Origin: Candidatus Saccharibacteria bacterium 49-20
GTDB taxonomy: Bacteria > Patescibacteriota > Saccharimonadia > Saccharimonadales > Saccharimonadaceae
Direction: 5' to 3'
Assembly: GCA_001897295.1 (NCBI GenBank)
Contig: MKSN01000001.1
Coordinates: 1 to 64,000, forward strand
DNA length: 64,000 nucleotides
In this document: positions 49,935 through 58,058 of the stretch, one piece after another
Numbering within the stretch: the stretch's first letter is position 1
Layout of the letters: each line of letters starts with the position of its first letter
The notes under the pieces: generated by a model
What the model was told of the DNA's origin: nothing
The model's database searches: none
The model's input: the letters and a program-made list of their open reading frames with translations, nothing else
Position numbers and translations under genes: made by a program

Positions 49935-52336
49935 AACTTTTTAATTACCACAGCCGACGCGCACAGCTCGCGCGATTTGGGCGAATCCTTTCGCCGTGGA
50001 TTTTTGGGCTTGAACTCACCACTGCGCTGCTTCTTGTGTTTGGTATTTTCCTCGTCGTGGTGCAAATGCCACTCGGATGGGCGCTTATTGGGCTCGCTGC
50101 GGTACCTGCGATGATCGTACAGTGGTATAAATATGAGCTTCGTGAAGTGCCCGTTGACGACAAGAATCGTTCAATCGACGCGCGTCTCGATGCTGAAATG
50201 CTCGCCTTGTTGAGCCCTCAGCCGTCACCTAAAGAAATCGCTCTCGCACTTATGAAAGTAAACGGTGGGCTTTTCTTCGAGGTTCGCTTTGGGATCGGTG
50301 GCAGTTTCTTGAAAGAAGTCAGTTCTGAGAATTCTGATGATACGGCAAGTATTTTTGAAGAGGCGCTTAAAATTGCCGATAGTCTTGATGGCAAGGTAAG
50401 CCCGGGGGTGTTGATTGTTGCGATGGTCCGCCAGGTGCCAATGCGTGAAACCCTGCTTGGGCATTTGCAGCTGAGCGACGAAGACCTTATGCGCGGCGTG
50501 AAGTGGTATCACTACATCTCAAACCTTATTGCGACGAAATCAAGCAAGCCAAAACAGCCGGGTGGCATTGGACGTGATTGGTCGTTTGGCTGGATTCCAA
50601 ATCTCTCTCGCTTTGGGGTGAATATTGCGCAAAGCGGCACGATGGCACGCGGTGAAATCCGCACCGACACGTTAATGCAGTTGGTATCGAATATAGAAGC
50701 AGGCGGTACGATTGCCCTTGTGGGGCGTGACGGCGTTGGTAAGACAGAGCTTGTATACGAACTTGCGGAAAAACTAATGAGTCCAAGCGCGGCGGTGCCA
50801 AAATCACTATGGTATCAGCAGGTATTTATGCTTGATGCTTCACGCATTCTTGCGGCTGCTGGCCAACGAGGCGGTCTTGAGGCGCTCGTGAGTAACTTGC
50901 TCGGTGAAGCTTTCGCGGCAAAAAATATTATCGTCTGCTTCGATAATGCTGAGCTATTCTTCGAAGAGGGCGTGGGCGCGGTTGATCTTACGTCGCTCCT
51001 TCTTCCGGTCATTGAGGCGCGCCGTCTTCGTATCATCATGACTATGGACGAGCAGCGATTCCTGCGAATTAGCAAGCGCACTCCTGCGCTGACTGGTGCG
51101 ATGGCGCGTATTGTGGTCCAGCCAACCGATGAATCTGACACACTTAAAGTTCTTGAAGACCACCTGCCAATGATTGAACACCGTCGTAAGGTGACCTTTA
51201 TGTATCAGGCGCTTAAAGAGGCATATCGACTGAGCCAGCGATACGTCTATGATGTGGCGATGCCAGGTCAGGCTATTACTTTGCTTGAACAAGCCGCCGA
51301 ATACCCCGAGGAGGGCGGACTTGTGTCGGCACGGTCGGTTAATACTGCGATCGAAAAGACAACCGGTGTGAAAACCGCAAATGCTAGCGACAAAGACGAG
51401 CGAGAAACGCTTTTGAATCTCGAGTCACTCATCCATAAGCGGATGATTGGTCAGGAAAGGGCTGTGAGCGTGGTTTCTAACGCACTGCGCCGCGCACGTT
51501 CCGGTGTTCGCAACCAGAATCGCCCGGTGGGAACGTTCCTTTTCCTAGGTCCTACGGGCGTCGGTAAGACCGAACTTGCGAAGTCGCTCGCCGCGGTTTA
51601 CTTTGGCGGGGAAAATAATATCATCCGTCTTGATATGAACGAATTTGTGTCGTCTGATGACGTCGCGCGCCTGATTGCGGACGGCGCCGATGACCCAAGT
51701 AGCCTTACCGCCCAGGTGATGAAGCAGCCGTTTAGTGTGGTACTGCTCGACGAGCTGGAAAAGGCTCACTCAAGTGTGCTTACAACACTTCTACAGCTTC
51801 TTGATGAGGGTATTCTTCGCGATGTGCGCAACCGAGAGGTGAGCTTTCGTGACACTGTGGTGATTGCCACAAGTAACGCGGGCGCGGATCGCATTCAGGA
51901 ATATATTCAGCGTGGCTACAGCTTGCAGCAATTTGAAGAGCAATTTGTGAATGAGCTTATTAGTAGTCATATTTTCCACCCAGAATTTTTAAACCGTTTC
52001 GACGAAATGGTGGTATTTGCGCCGCTTCAAAAGAATGAACTTCTTCAAGTCGTCGACCTCATTCTTGCGGATGTAAATAAGAACTTGGCCTCGCAAAAGA
52101 TCACTATCTCTGTGACCCAGGACGGAAAAGAGCTTTTGGTTGAACGTGGTTACGACCCTCGCCTTGGTGCGCGTCCAATGCGCCGTATGGTGCAGCGTAC
52201 CGTAGAGAATATGGTTGCAACACTTCTGCTTGAAAGGGGTTCTATGCCGGGTGCAACGATTGAAATTACAAAAGAACACCTCGAAGAAGTGCTCGGTAAA
52301 AAACAACAAGCCGACGATATTGCCGCCGGCTTATAG
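49925..52336 (+). CDS. membrane-anchored Clp/Hsp100-like AAA+ ATPase
   Basis: 803 residues. Two transmembrane helices (about 22-47 and 50-67) replace the usual start; a Clp-N-like helical domain follows (about 90-215, with QPSPKEIALALMKVNGG). D1 has Walker A GRDGVGKTE (about 267) but its Walker B reads IVCFDNAELFF, so the Asp-Glu pair is lost. D2 is canonical: GPTGVGKTE (about 541), VVLLDELEKAH and ..GYDPRLGARPMRRMVQR. No IGF-like ClpP loop is obvious. ClpC/ClpA-type unfoldases normally are soluble; this one is tied to the membrane. The upstream gene overlaps by 10 nt. Confidence 0.9.
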   Translation: MDVKLFNYHSRRAQLARFGRILSPWIFGLELTTALLLVFGIFLVVVQMPLGWALIGLAAVPAMIVQWYKYELREVPVDDKNRSIDARLDAEMLALLSPQPSPKEIALALMKVNGGLFFEVRFGIGGSFLKEVSSENSDDTASIFEEALKIADSLDGKVSPGVLIVAMVRQVPMRETLLGHLQLSDEDLMRGVKWYHYISNLIATKSSKPKQPGGIGRDWSFGWIPNLSRFGVNIAQSGTMARGEIRTDTLMQLVSNIEAGGTIALVGRDGVGKTELVYELAEKLMSPSAAVPKSLWYQQVFMLDASRILAAAGQRGGLEALVSNLLGEAFAAKNIIVCFDNAELFFEEGVGAVDLTSLLLPVIEARRLRIIMTMDEQRFLRISKRTPALTGAMARIVVQPTDESDTLKVLEDHLPMIEHRRKVTFMYQALKEAYRLSQRYVYDVAMPGQAITLLEQAAEYPEEGGLVSARSVNTAIEKTTGVKTANASDKDERETLLNLESLIHKRMIGQERAVSVVSNALRRARSGVRNQNRPVGTFLFLGPTGVGKTELAKSLAAVYFGGENNIIRLDMNEFVSSDDVARLIADGADDPSSLTAQVMKQPFSVVLLDELEKAHSSVLTTLLQLLDEGILRDVRNREVSFRDTVVIATSNAGADRIQEYIQRGYSLQQFEEQFVNELISSHIFHPEFLNRFDEMVVFAPLQKNELLQVVDLILADVNKNLASQKITISVTQDGKELLVERGYDPRLGARPMRRMVQRTVENMVATLLLERGSMPGATIEITKEHLEEVLGKKQQADDIAAGL

Positions 52337-52345
52337 ATAATGTCT

Positions 52346-52423
52346 TGGGGCGAGTGAAGGGGATCGAACCCTCTACCTTCGGAACCACAACCCGACGCTC
52401 TAACCAGATGAGCTACACCCGCC
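52346..52423 (-). tRNA. tRNA-His (anticodon GTG)
   Basis: Acceptor GCGGGTG/CACTCGC, anticodon stem TCGGG/TCCGA with loop TTGTGGT (anticodon GTG). The gene encodes the extra G(-1) opposite C73, the identity element of tRNA-His, and CCA. Confidence 0.95.
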
Positions 52424-52486
52424 ATGGATGTGTGCTATAAAAATGACGCCGTGGTCGCTGCGTCTAGCAGTAGCTATTGTAACAGA

Positions 52487-52515
52487 TTGAGTCCTCAAAG
52501 AAAATATGCTATAGT
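52487..52515 (+). promoter_or_regulatory. promoter of tRNA-Gly
   Basis: -35 TTGAGT (52487-52492), 17-bp spacer, -10 TATAGT (52510-52515), 11 nt before the tRNA. Confidence 0.75.
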
Positions 52516-52526
52516 AGTTCAGGTCT

Positions 52527-52601
52527 GCGGGCGTCGTATAATGGCTAATATACGTGCCTTCCAAGCATGTGATGAGAGTTCGATTCTCTCCGCCCGCACC
52601 A
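52527..52601 (+). tRNA. tRNA-Gly (anticodon TCC)
   Basis: Acceptor GCGGGCG/CGCCCGC, anticodon loop CTTCCAA (anticodon TCC), T loop TTCGATT, and encoded CCA. Confidence 0.95.
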
Positions 52602-52604
52602 AAG

Positions 52605-52640
52605 AAAAAAGCCGTGTCAACGATACGGCTTTTTTCTTTT
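52605..52640. terminator. bidirectional terminator between tRNA-Gly and the next gene
   Basis: AAAAAAGCCGTGTC / GATACGGCTTTTTT with loop AAC. A-run on one side, T-run on the other, so it can end both the tRNA and the convergent membrane gene. Confidence 0.92.
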
Positions 52641-52643
52641 TAG

Positions 52644-53303
52644 TTACCAATTCGTAGGAACGCCCTGCTTTGAAGCAGCATCGATAACCGCAGCGAGTGT
52701 TTTGTTGTAGGTATCTTGGCCAAGGCCTTGAATAAATGCGGTTGGAATGCGGTAACCCTTGCTGGGATCGTTGCGGGTTGCCCCAACACCTAAACTGGCA
52801 ACCACGGCCGGGTTTACGCCTGGAGCGTTTGCAAGTTTGTCGAGTTCTTCAACACCGCCGTTTACGTGGATGCTAATACTATTGGTCTCACGGGTACCAA
52901 TGAGTGCCTCGAATGCAAATAAGAATACACTTCCGGTCGCAAGGCCGGTGCCAGACTTTCGCACGCCAACGATATGATCCCATGTAATAGTGCCGCGGCC
53001 TGGTAGTGCAAGGCCGGTAGGTGTAACGGCAATGGCGAGGTGGTCGTCGGTGTTATAGCGGTTCTTTGCTTTAAATGCGGCGCTTAGTGAGATCAGCGCG
53101 GGGAAGAGAAAAATAACAGCAGAAACAATTGTCTGCCATAATGAGTCAGGATTGATTTGGGCGATAAATAGAGTAACAGCTATACCAATAACCGTCCAAA
53201 TAATCGTTGAAATAATGCCACGAACAAAATAGTGCGAAGCGGTTGATGGATTGTAGCGGGCAACGTAGGTTGCGGTTGTAAGGTCTTGGGTGTTTGTGGT
53301 CAT
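52644..53303 (-). CDS. unknown two-TM membrane protein
   Basis: 219 residues from the ATG at 53303, chosen because TATACT lies 6 nt upstream. Two transmembrane helices (about 30-50 and 56-76) lead to a soluble domain (about 85-219) that begins like a PH-type domain (LAIAVTPTGLALPGRGTITWDHIVGVRKSGTG), suggesting a bPH-like fold. Function unknown. Confidence 0.7.
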   Translation of the reverse strand: MTTNTQDLTTATYVARYNPSTASHYFVRGIISTIIWTVIGIAVTLFIAQINPDSLWQTIVSAVIFLFPALISLSAAFKAKNRYNTDDHLAIAVTPTGLALPGRGTITWDHIVGVRKSGTGLATGSVFLFAFEALIGTRETNSISIHVNGGVEELDKLANAPGVNPAVVASLGVGATRNDPSKGYRIPTAFIQGLGQDTYNKTLAAVIDAASKQGVPTNW

Positions 53304-53323
53304 GTGCCTAGTATACCAGGTGT

Positions 53324-53682
53324 TTATTCGGGCATTATTGGGCAAGTTTCGTCCTCAGCGGGATCGGTATTACCACTCGTTATGTAAAAACTGAGGTTGT
53401 TATAGCCCGCACCAACTAAGCAGTGGGTATCGCTAATCGTACCGTAGGTACAGTTAAGGCTTACGACCGAGGTACTGTCTATATTGGTGTCCTCGGGAGT
53501 CTCTGGGTAGGTACGTTATTTGATTTATATTTAGTGAGTTGAGAGGCGATGGCCTGCGAGTCTTTTTTAAGTGATTGTTCGTTAGAGCTGCGGGTAATTG
53601 CACTGTACGAAACGACAGTAATACCAACGATAATGCCAATCACCATAATTACGATAACTATTTAAACAATCGTAAAGCCGCC
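53324..53682 (-). pseudogene. decayed type IV prepilin gene
   Basis: On the minus strand GGFTIV is followed by a stop (53662-53664) where Glu5 should be, then continues IVIVIMVIGIIVGITVVSYSAI, the prepilin helix. A second stop lies a few codons before GGFTIV and no start codon is found. After ..LTKYKSNN one frameshift leads to TYPETPEDTN..CTYGT..CLVGAGYNN..CPIMPE and a normal TAA (53324-53326). So at least two stops and one frameshift destroy a formerly ordinary pilin. The neighbouring pilin at 56113 is a likely intact relative. Confidence 0.8.
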
Positions 53683-53797
53683 CTACCCGTAGCCGGATTG
53701 CACCAATTGGTTTTATATGCGCACTTATTATTGGGGCGGGTATTTTATATGTGTATTTAGACTAGAGAAAGAGTGCATCTGAAGCTAACGTGGGAAA
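53683..53797. other. non-coding remainder between pilin pseudogene and transglutaminase gene
   Basis: A/T-rich, no gene or strong terminator seen; probably former promoter region of the pseudogene. Confidence 0.4.
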
Positions 53798-56089
53798 TTA
53801 AAGCGCCTGGTATTGTTTCAAGAACGGATCCGCAATCCACGCAGAGTCTTCAACTTGACTACGGAGTTGACCGGCTTGTGAGTCGGTAATCATTAAGTAC
53901 TTGTTTGGAGAGCTCGCCGAGTCGTTCCAGGTAGTATCGATGACGGTCCACTTGCCATCGACTTTGACCTTATTCCATGCGTGGCGATTGGTACTGTCGA
54001 TGTACCCAGTGATGTAGACACTTTCGAGCCCAGCTTCGTCAGCCAACGCTTTGAAAGCGAGTGAGTATCCCCCGCAGACGGCAGTGCCATCAAGTAAGAT
54101 TCCATAGGCGGTCCAGGCATCTGCGTAGAGTGCTGGAGCTAAGAAAGAGTTTGACACAGCAAGTGCATCGTAATTATACTTTGCGTTATCTGTGATGTAT
54201 GTATTAATAGCACGTACCTTATCGGTTTGCGACATGTTACCTTTAATAATAGATTGGACGACAGACTTTACTTTAACTGATAGAGCTTTTATTTTCTCAC
54301 TACGTTTCGCCCTCTCTCCGCTGTAGCTTACTTGAATCATCTTCTTACTTTCTGAGTAGTAGTAACCGCTGACATACATTGCGTAAGGGTTCTGGCTGGT
54401 TGCTTCCTGGAAGGCATCTTGGGGTGTAATCGAACCGTCTTTGACATACTTACTGACATCAATAAGTTCATTGCCGTTAATAAGATTCGCTGCAATAAAT
54501 TTCACAAACTCTGTACTACCATTTACCTTGTAAGGTACGGAAGGCATTGTTTTGACTGCATTTGATGTATCAATACCGGCTTTTGGCTCTTCAAGGATTG
54601 CAAAGCTTGCGGCTCCGGTTTTAACCTGCTTTTCTTTATTCGCTGCGATGACGTCTTGTAGCTGCTGTTTATAATTGTTTTTATCAAAGTTTTCAATTCG
54701 ATAGGTCCAACTAAGCCCCGTACCGTCTACTGTATAAGGGACGTCAAGCGTGGTCATGTAGCGCTTTGTGTCGGTGTTAAATATACTATTGTTCGAAATG
54801 CGTGCGGCATCCACGTTGACCGTGATTGACTGCAAAGCGGTGCGTCCATCTGCGAGACTTACGGGGACAGTGGCGGGGATATCGGAAACTTTTTCGACTG
54901 CGCCTGCTACTTCAATGTTCATTGCTCGCGCGGTGTAGGTCGCAAAGCTGTAGGGTGCCTCTGCACGAATTGCAAGAGTGTCGAGGGATTCGTACCCTGA
55001 CACTTCTGAGCCAAGCCGTGCAAATACAGCAACATCGATATCATCTTGTCGCGAGAATGCTTCTTGATCAATGGACCCGGTCCCCGTATATTGCGCTTCA
55101 TCTGCAGTGCGAGATCTTTCCGAAATAATGAGGTTCTGTGTAAATCCAGTATTCATGTTGGATTCGCTTGTACTTGACCATGTGAGCGTGTCTCGCGGCA
55201 GTGTTGCGTATACGTTTGCACTACCGCTACCACCCCTTCTATCAACCCTCGCGACAATATATTCGGCTGCGTTTTCCACTTTTTCCCAAGAGAGATTTAG
55301 ATTACCCTTTTCATCTAGCGAGTAAGATACTTTTGGCGTGGAGAGCATATGCTCAACTTGGAACGGTTGCACGATGGGCTTTTCCAATTTTTTACCAGAA
55401 TTAAGGTCGACGTACTGAACCAAGAAGTATTTATCGTGAAATCCCCATTCGCGATCTTTGGCTAAGGCAACTTTTCCTTTTGTTTGAAGGTCATAAGCCT
55501 GCTGAATATCAACCGGAGTACTCGGGCCGATAATGAGCTTGCCATTATGATCAATGTAAGTCATGAGCGTGTCAACAGCTACTTTTGTGAACTTATCATC
55601 CGAAAAGACCTGGAAGTATTCATGGTAGCTATCCAGTGGTCGTTCGGTATCCTTTTTGGGTGTAAATCCAAGCGGATACTCAAATTTACCCTTTGGATCT
55701 ATATTCGTAAGAGTGGCCTTGTAGATGTAGGGTAAACCAGTATCGAGCTTTGCGAGCTCTGCCGATTGAAGGATACGAGGAATAAATATAAAACCAAGGA
55801 CAGTAAGGAGTACTGCAAGCCCTATGCCGCCAAAAAGAAACAATTTATTAAATCGTTTCTTTGGAGCAGGAGCGGGTGTGTATGGAGGCTGCGGCGGTGC
55901 CACAGGTTGCTGGCTAGCTAGCGGACTACTATTCGCAAACGGGTTGAACGGTTGAGGGGTGGCAGGCTGAACGGGTGGCGCTTGAGGTGCCATTGGTGTG
56001 ACTATAGGTTGAACGGGCGGAAGAGGAGGCTGGACAGGCTGAGGTTCGCTCTCGGGTTGCTGTAGTGGATTGTATTGATTGTCTTGCAT
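53798..56089 (-). CDS. large exported protein with transglutaminase-like domain
   Basis: 763 residues. A Pro/Gln-rich cytoplasmic N-terminus (about 1-78; many PQPxxP segments) is followed by one transmembrane helix (about 82-104, KLFLFGGIGLAVLLTVLGFIFI) and a long outer region. About 240-330 looks like a fibronectin-III-like module (KVSYSLDEKGNLNLSWEKVENAAEYIVARVD). The C-terminal ~140 residues form a transglutaminase-like core with Cys in GTAVCGGYSLAFKALA (about 674), His in NRHAWNKVKVDGKW and Asp in VIDTTWND. These could cleave or cross-link peptide bonds on the surface. It shares the minus strand with the pilin upstream, 23 nt away, and may be its operon partner. Confidence 0.88.
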   Translation of the reverse strand: MQDNQYNPLQQPESEPQPVQPPLPPVQPIVTPMAPQAPPVQPATPQPFNPFANSSPLASQQPVAPPQPPYTPAPAPKKRFNKLFLFGGIGLAVLLTVLGFIFIPRILQSAELAKLDTGLPYIYKATLTNIDPKGKFEYPLGFTPKKDTERPLDSYHEYFQVFSDDKFTKVAVDTLMTYIDHNGKLIIGPSTPVDIQQAYDLQTKGKVALAKDREWGFHDKYFLVQYVDLNSGKKLEKPIVQPFQVEHMLSTPKVSYSLDEKGNLNLSWEKVENAAEYIVARVDRRGGSGSANVYATLPRDTLTWSSTSESNMNTGFTQNLIISERSRTADEAQYTGTGSIDQEAFSRQDDIDVAVFARLGSEVSGYESLDTLAIRAEAPYSFATYTARAMNIEVAGAVEKVSDIPATVPVSLADGRTALQSITVNVDAARISNNSIFNTDTKRYMTTLDVPYTVDGTGLSWTYRIENFDKNNYKQQLQDVIAANKEKQVKTGAASFAILEEPKAGIDTSNAVKTMPSVPYKVNGSTEFVKFIAANLINGNELIDVSKYVKDGSITPQDAFQEATSQNPYAMYVSGYYYSESKKMIQVSYSGERAKRSEKIKALSVKVKSVVQSIIKGNMSQTDKVRAINTYITDNAKYNYDALAVSNSFLAPALYADAWTAYGILLDGTAVCGGYSLAFKALADEAGLESVYITGYIDSTNRHAWNKVKVDGKWTVIDTTWNDSASSPNKYLMITDSQAGQLRSQVEDSAWIADPFLKQYQAL

Positions 56090-56112
56090 GGCGCTCCCTG
56101 CCTTTGTGGGTA

Positions 56113-56904
56113 CTAGTTGATTTGAGCGTATACCGGAATTGTTTTTGAGCCGATCGCTTGGTTCACATTCGTTGGACTTGTCGTTTTGCCGAAGTCAAAA
56201 ATTTGCATTTGACACTGACCAACACCGGTGCAGTTTGCATTTGTAGTTTGCGGGCTTGCGCCGAGGATTGTTTGCCCGCTTCCGATGAAGTCTACCATAT
56301 AGACGTTAAGGGTCCAGTTTCCAGAGGCGGGAACCGTTGTAGAGACTGTAGATGATGCGTTGCAGCGTGTGCCTGGCTGGAATCCTGCTGCTTGTGACGC
56401 ACATTGGCTCGCGATAATCCTATTTCCAGGGGCTGCCTTTCCTGTGATGGTAATACTCGTGTTTGGAGCAGTATCGATATCTGCTGGAGCGGTGATGGTT
56501 AGGTTCACTGGGCAGCTTGTGCCCTCACTCACCTGGGAGCTTGCACTTGTGACAACGAATGAAGATTTCGTGCCTGCGCCAATCAGACAATAGCTACCAT
56601 CTGTCGCGTTGTAAGTGTAGGTGTAGTTTGTCTGCCCACTCGTATTAGACTTTTCGATAGAGCTATTAAATAGCGTCGCTGAAGTAGGGTAGCTACCGGT
56701 CTCTGATTTGTATTTAGTGAGCGCGGATGCGGTTTTCGTAAGGTCGGTAGAAATAGACTGCGACTTGGCATTATCTTGCACAACATTGTACGACACAATA
56801 CTGATCGCGGCCAAGATGCCGATGACGACAATGACAATAATAAGCTCCACTAGGGTGAAGCCCTGTGCATAGTGTGGGTTATTTTCTATTTTTATTTTTT
56901 GCAT
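56113..56904 (-). CDS. large type IV prepilin
   Basis: 263 residues. Leader MQKIKIENNPHYAQG then FTLVELIIVIVVIGILAAISIVSYNVV. The first 120 residues are a normal pilin domain (SYCLIGAGTKSS resembles other pilins here); the remaining ~140 form an added beta-sandwich-like domain (APADIDTAPNTSITITGKAAPGNRIIASQCASQ..) with paired Cys. On the minus strand TTGACC-N17-CATAGT lies just upstream. CATAGTTT/AAACTATG forms an 8-bp dyad from the -10 to the start codon. Likely a minor or adhesive tip pilin; the transglutaminase gene follows. Confidence 0.9.
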   Translation of the reverse strand: MQKIKIENNPHYAQGFTLVELIIVIVVIGILAAISIVSYNVVQDNAKSQSISTDLTKTASALTKYKSETGSYPTSATLFNSSIEKSNTSGQTNYTYTYNATDGSYCLIGAGTKSSFVVTSASSQVSEGTSCPVNLTITAPADIDTAPNTSITITGKAAPGNRIIASQCASQAAGFQPGTRCNASSTVSTTVPASGNWTLNVYMVDFIGSGQTILGASPQTTNANCTGVGQCQMQIFDFGKTTSPTNVNQAIGSKTIPVYAQIN

Positions 56905-56991
56905 AGTTTCAAGAAAAACTATGAAGCATGAGCACTATTTGGTCAAGTCCTAGGGGTGCGTATCTATAAATTTTGTTATAATGACAAGCAC

Positions 56992-57068
56992 GCCCCGGTA
57001 GCTCAGTTGGATAGAGCAGAGGACTTCTAAGCCTAAGGTCACTGGTTCAAATCCAGTCCGGGGTACCA
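56992..57068 (+). tRNA. tRNA-Arg (anticodon TCT), atypical anticodon stem
   Basis: Acceptor GCCCCGG/CCGGGGT, D stem GCTC/GAGC, loop CTTCTAA (anticodon TCT), T stem ACTGG/CCAGT, and encoded CCA. The anticodon stem reads GAGGA and GCCTA, leaving only three pairs with purine-purine mismatches at 27-43 and 31-39; G1-U72 is a wobble. TATAAT at 56977-56982. Confidence 0.85.
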
Positions 57069-57070
57069 AA

Positions 57071-57299
57071 TTATAAAGATTTGTGTATAGCCGCTTCAAT
57101 TGCAGCAACATCATAGGTGCCATCATCAGACCCGATAACGAGGTCTGCTTTTTGTGTTACGCCATCGTTGAAATATTCTTTTTCTGCAACGGTCCAAATT
57201 AGCCCAAATCTTTTCCCAGTCTTCTGCGCTTCGATCCTCGCGAGGTACGTCGCGGCCTTCTGCGCGTCACGGAAGGTGTGTAGTTTATAATATAAAAAT
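57071..57299 (-). pseudogene. start-less open frame, possibly a gene remnant
   Basis: On the minus strand an open frame of about 70 codons ends at TAA (57071-57073) and reads ..HTFRDAQKAATYLARIEAQ.. and ..KEYFNDGVTQKADLVIGSDDG.., protein-like in composition. It has no ATG, GTG or TTG start before running into the divergent DUF1653 promoter. Probably the 3' part of a gene that lost its beginning. No family recognised. Confidence 0.5.
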
Positions 57300-57509
57300 A
57301 TGGATAGCGATATTACTGGAATGTACCGACACTACAAGGGTAATGAATACGAAGTACTTGGCATTGGGCTTCATACCGAAACTGAAGAAAAACTCGTTGT
57401 GTACAAGGGCCTCTACGAGCCGTATCAAATTTGGGTCCGCCCGTATGATATGTTTTTTGAAACTGTCATCGTTGATGGCGTTGAAGTTAATCGCTTTCAA
57501 AAGCAGTAA
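57300..57509 (+). CDS. DUF1653 domain protein
   Basis: 69 residues. GMYRHYKGNEYEVLGIGLHTETEEKLVVYKGLYEPYQIWVRPYDMFFETVIVDGVEVNRF matches DUF1653 end to end, a small beta-rich cytoplasmic domain of unknown function. TATAAT ends 8 nt before the ATG, so the mRNA is probably leaderless. Confidence 0.93.
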   Translation: MDSDITGMYRHYKGNEYEVLGIGLHTETEEKLVVYKGLYEPYQIWVRPYDMFFETVIVDGVEVNRFQKQ

Positions 57510-57578
57510 TTTAGTTTGCCTCAGCTGGGTATCAGGAATAATTCTGTATACTAAATATAGTATTTAATTGGGGACTTA

Positions 57579-58058
57579 ATGGAACAAAAACTGAAGATTC
57601 ATCCAGCTGTTGCGGCGCTAATAGTAATTGTACTTATCGGTATCGTGACGAGTGTGGTGATTATCGTCAATAGCGCAAATAACAATAAAGCAGTGACCGA
57701 TACGGTGCCAACCTCTCGGTCGGAAAATGGCACTACTACCGTTGATTCAACCGACACGTCGGACTACAAGGACGGTACTTACTCGGCGACAGGCTCGTAT
57801 CTTTCCCCTGGCGGGCGCGAGTCTGTCGCGCTGACGGTTACGATTAAGGACGGAGTGATTACCGATACGACGTTTGAGGCTGACGCGAGCGCCGCCGACT
57901 CTCGACAGTATCAGGCGCAATTTGCCGACAACTACAAAGCACTTGTAGTTGGCAAAAAAATTAACGGGCTGTCACTTTCACGCGTGGCGGGTTCTTCGCT
58001 TACTTCAAATGGATTTAATGATGCCCTTGATGAAATCCGAGACGACGCTCGCGCATAA
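57579..58058 (+). CDS. membrane-anchored FMN-binding domain protein (RnfG/NqrC-like)
   Basis: 159 residues: N-terminal transmembrane helix (about 10-31), a Ser/Thr-rich linker (about 40-65) and a small FMN_bind domain (about 66-155; YKDGTYSATGSYLSPGGRESVALTVTIKDGVITDTTFEA). The flavinylation motif appears as VAGSSLTSNGF; by alignment with the S-G-A-T-type motif of NqrC/RnfG, Ser140 is the likely site of covalent FMN. Topology puts the flavin outside the membrane. The next gene encodes ApbE, which attaches FMN, and overlaps this one; the third gene encodes a membrane reductase. Strong operon logic. Confidence 0.9.
   Translation: MEQKLKIHPAVAALIVIVLIGIVTSVVIIVNSANNNKAVTDTVPTSRSENGTTTVDSTDTSDYKDGTYSATGSYLSPGGRESVALTVTIKDGVITDTTFEADASAADSRQYQAQFADNYKALVVGKKINGLSLSRVAGSSLTSNGFNDALDEIRDDARA

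Noticed and set aside
56883-56935. Start-codon-sequestering RNA hairpin at the 56113-56904 prepilin
   Set aside because: The left arm coincides with the predicted -10 box (CATAGT), so it would not be in the mRNA; kept only as a note in that gene's entry.
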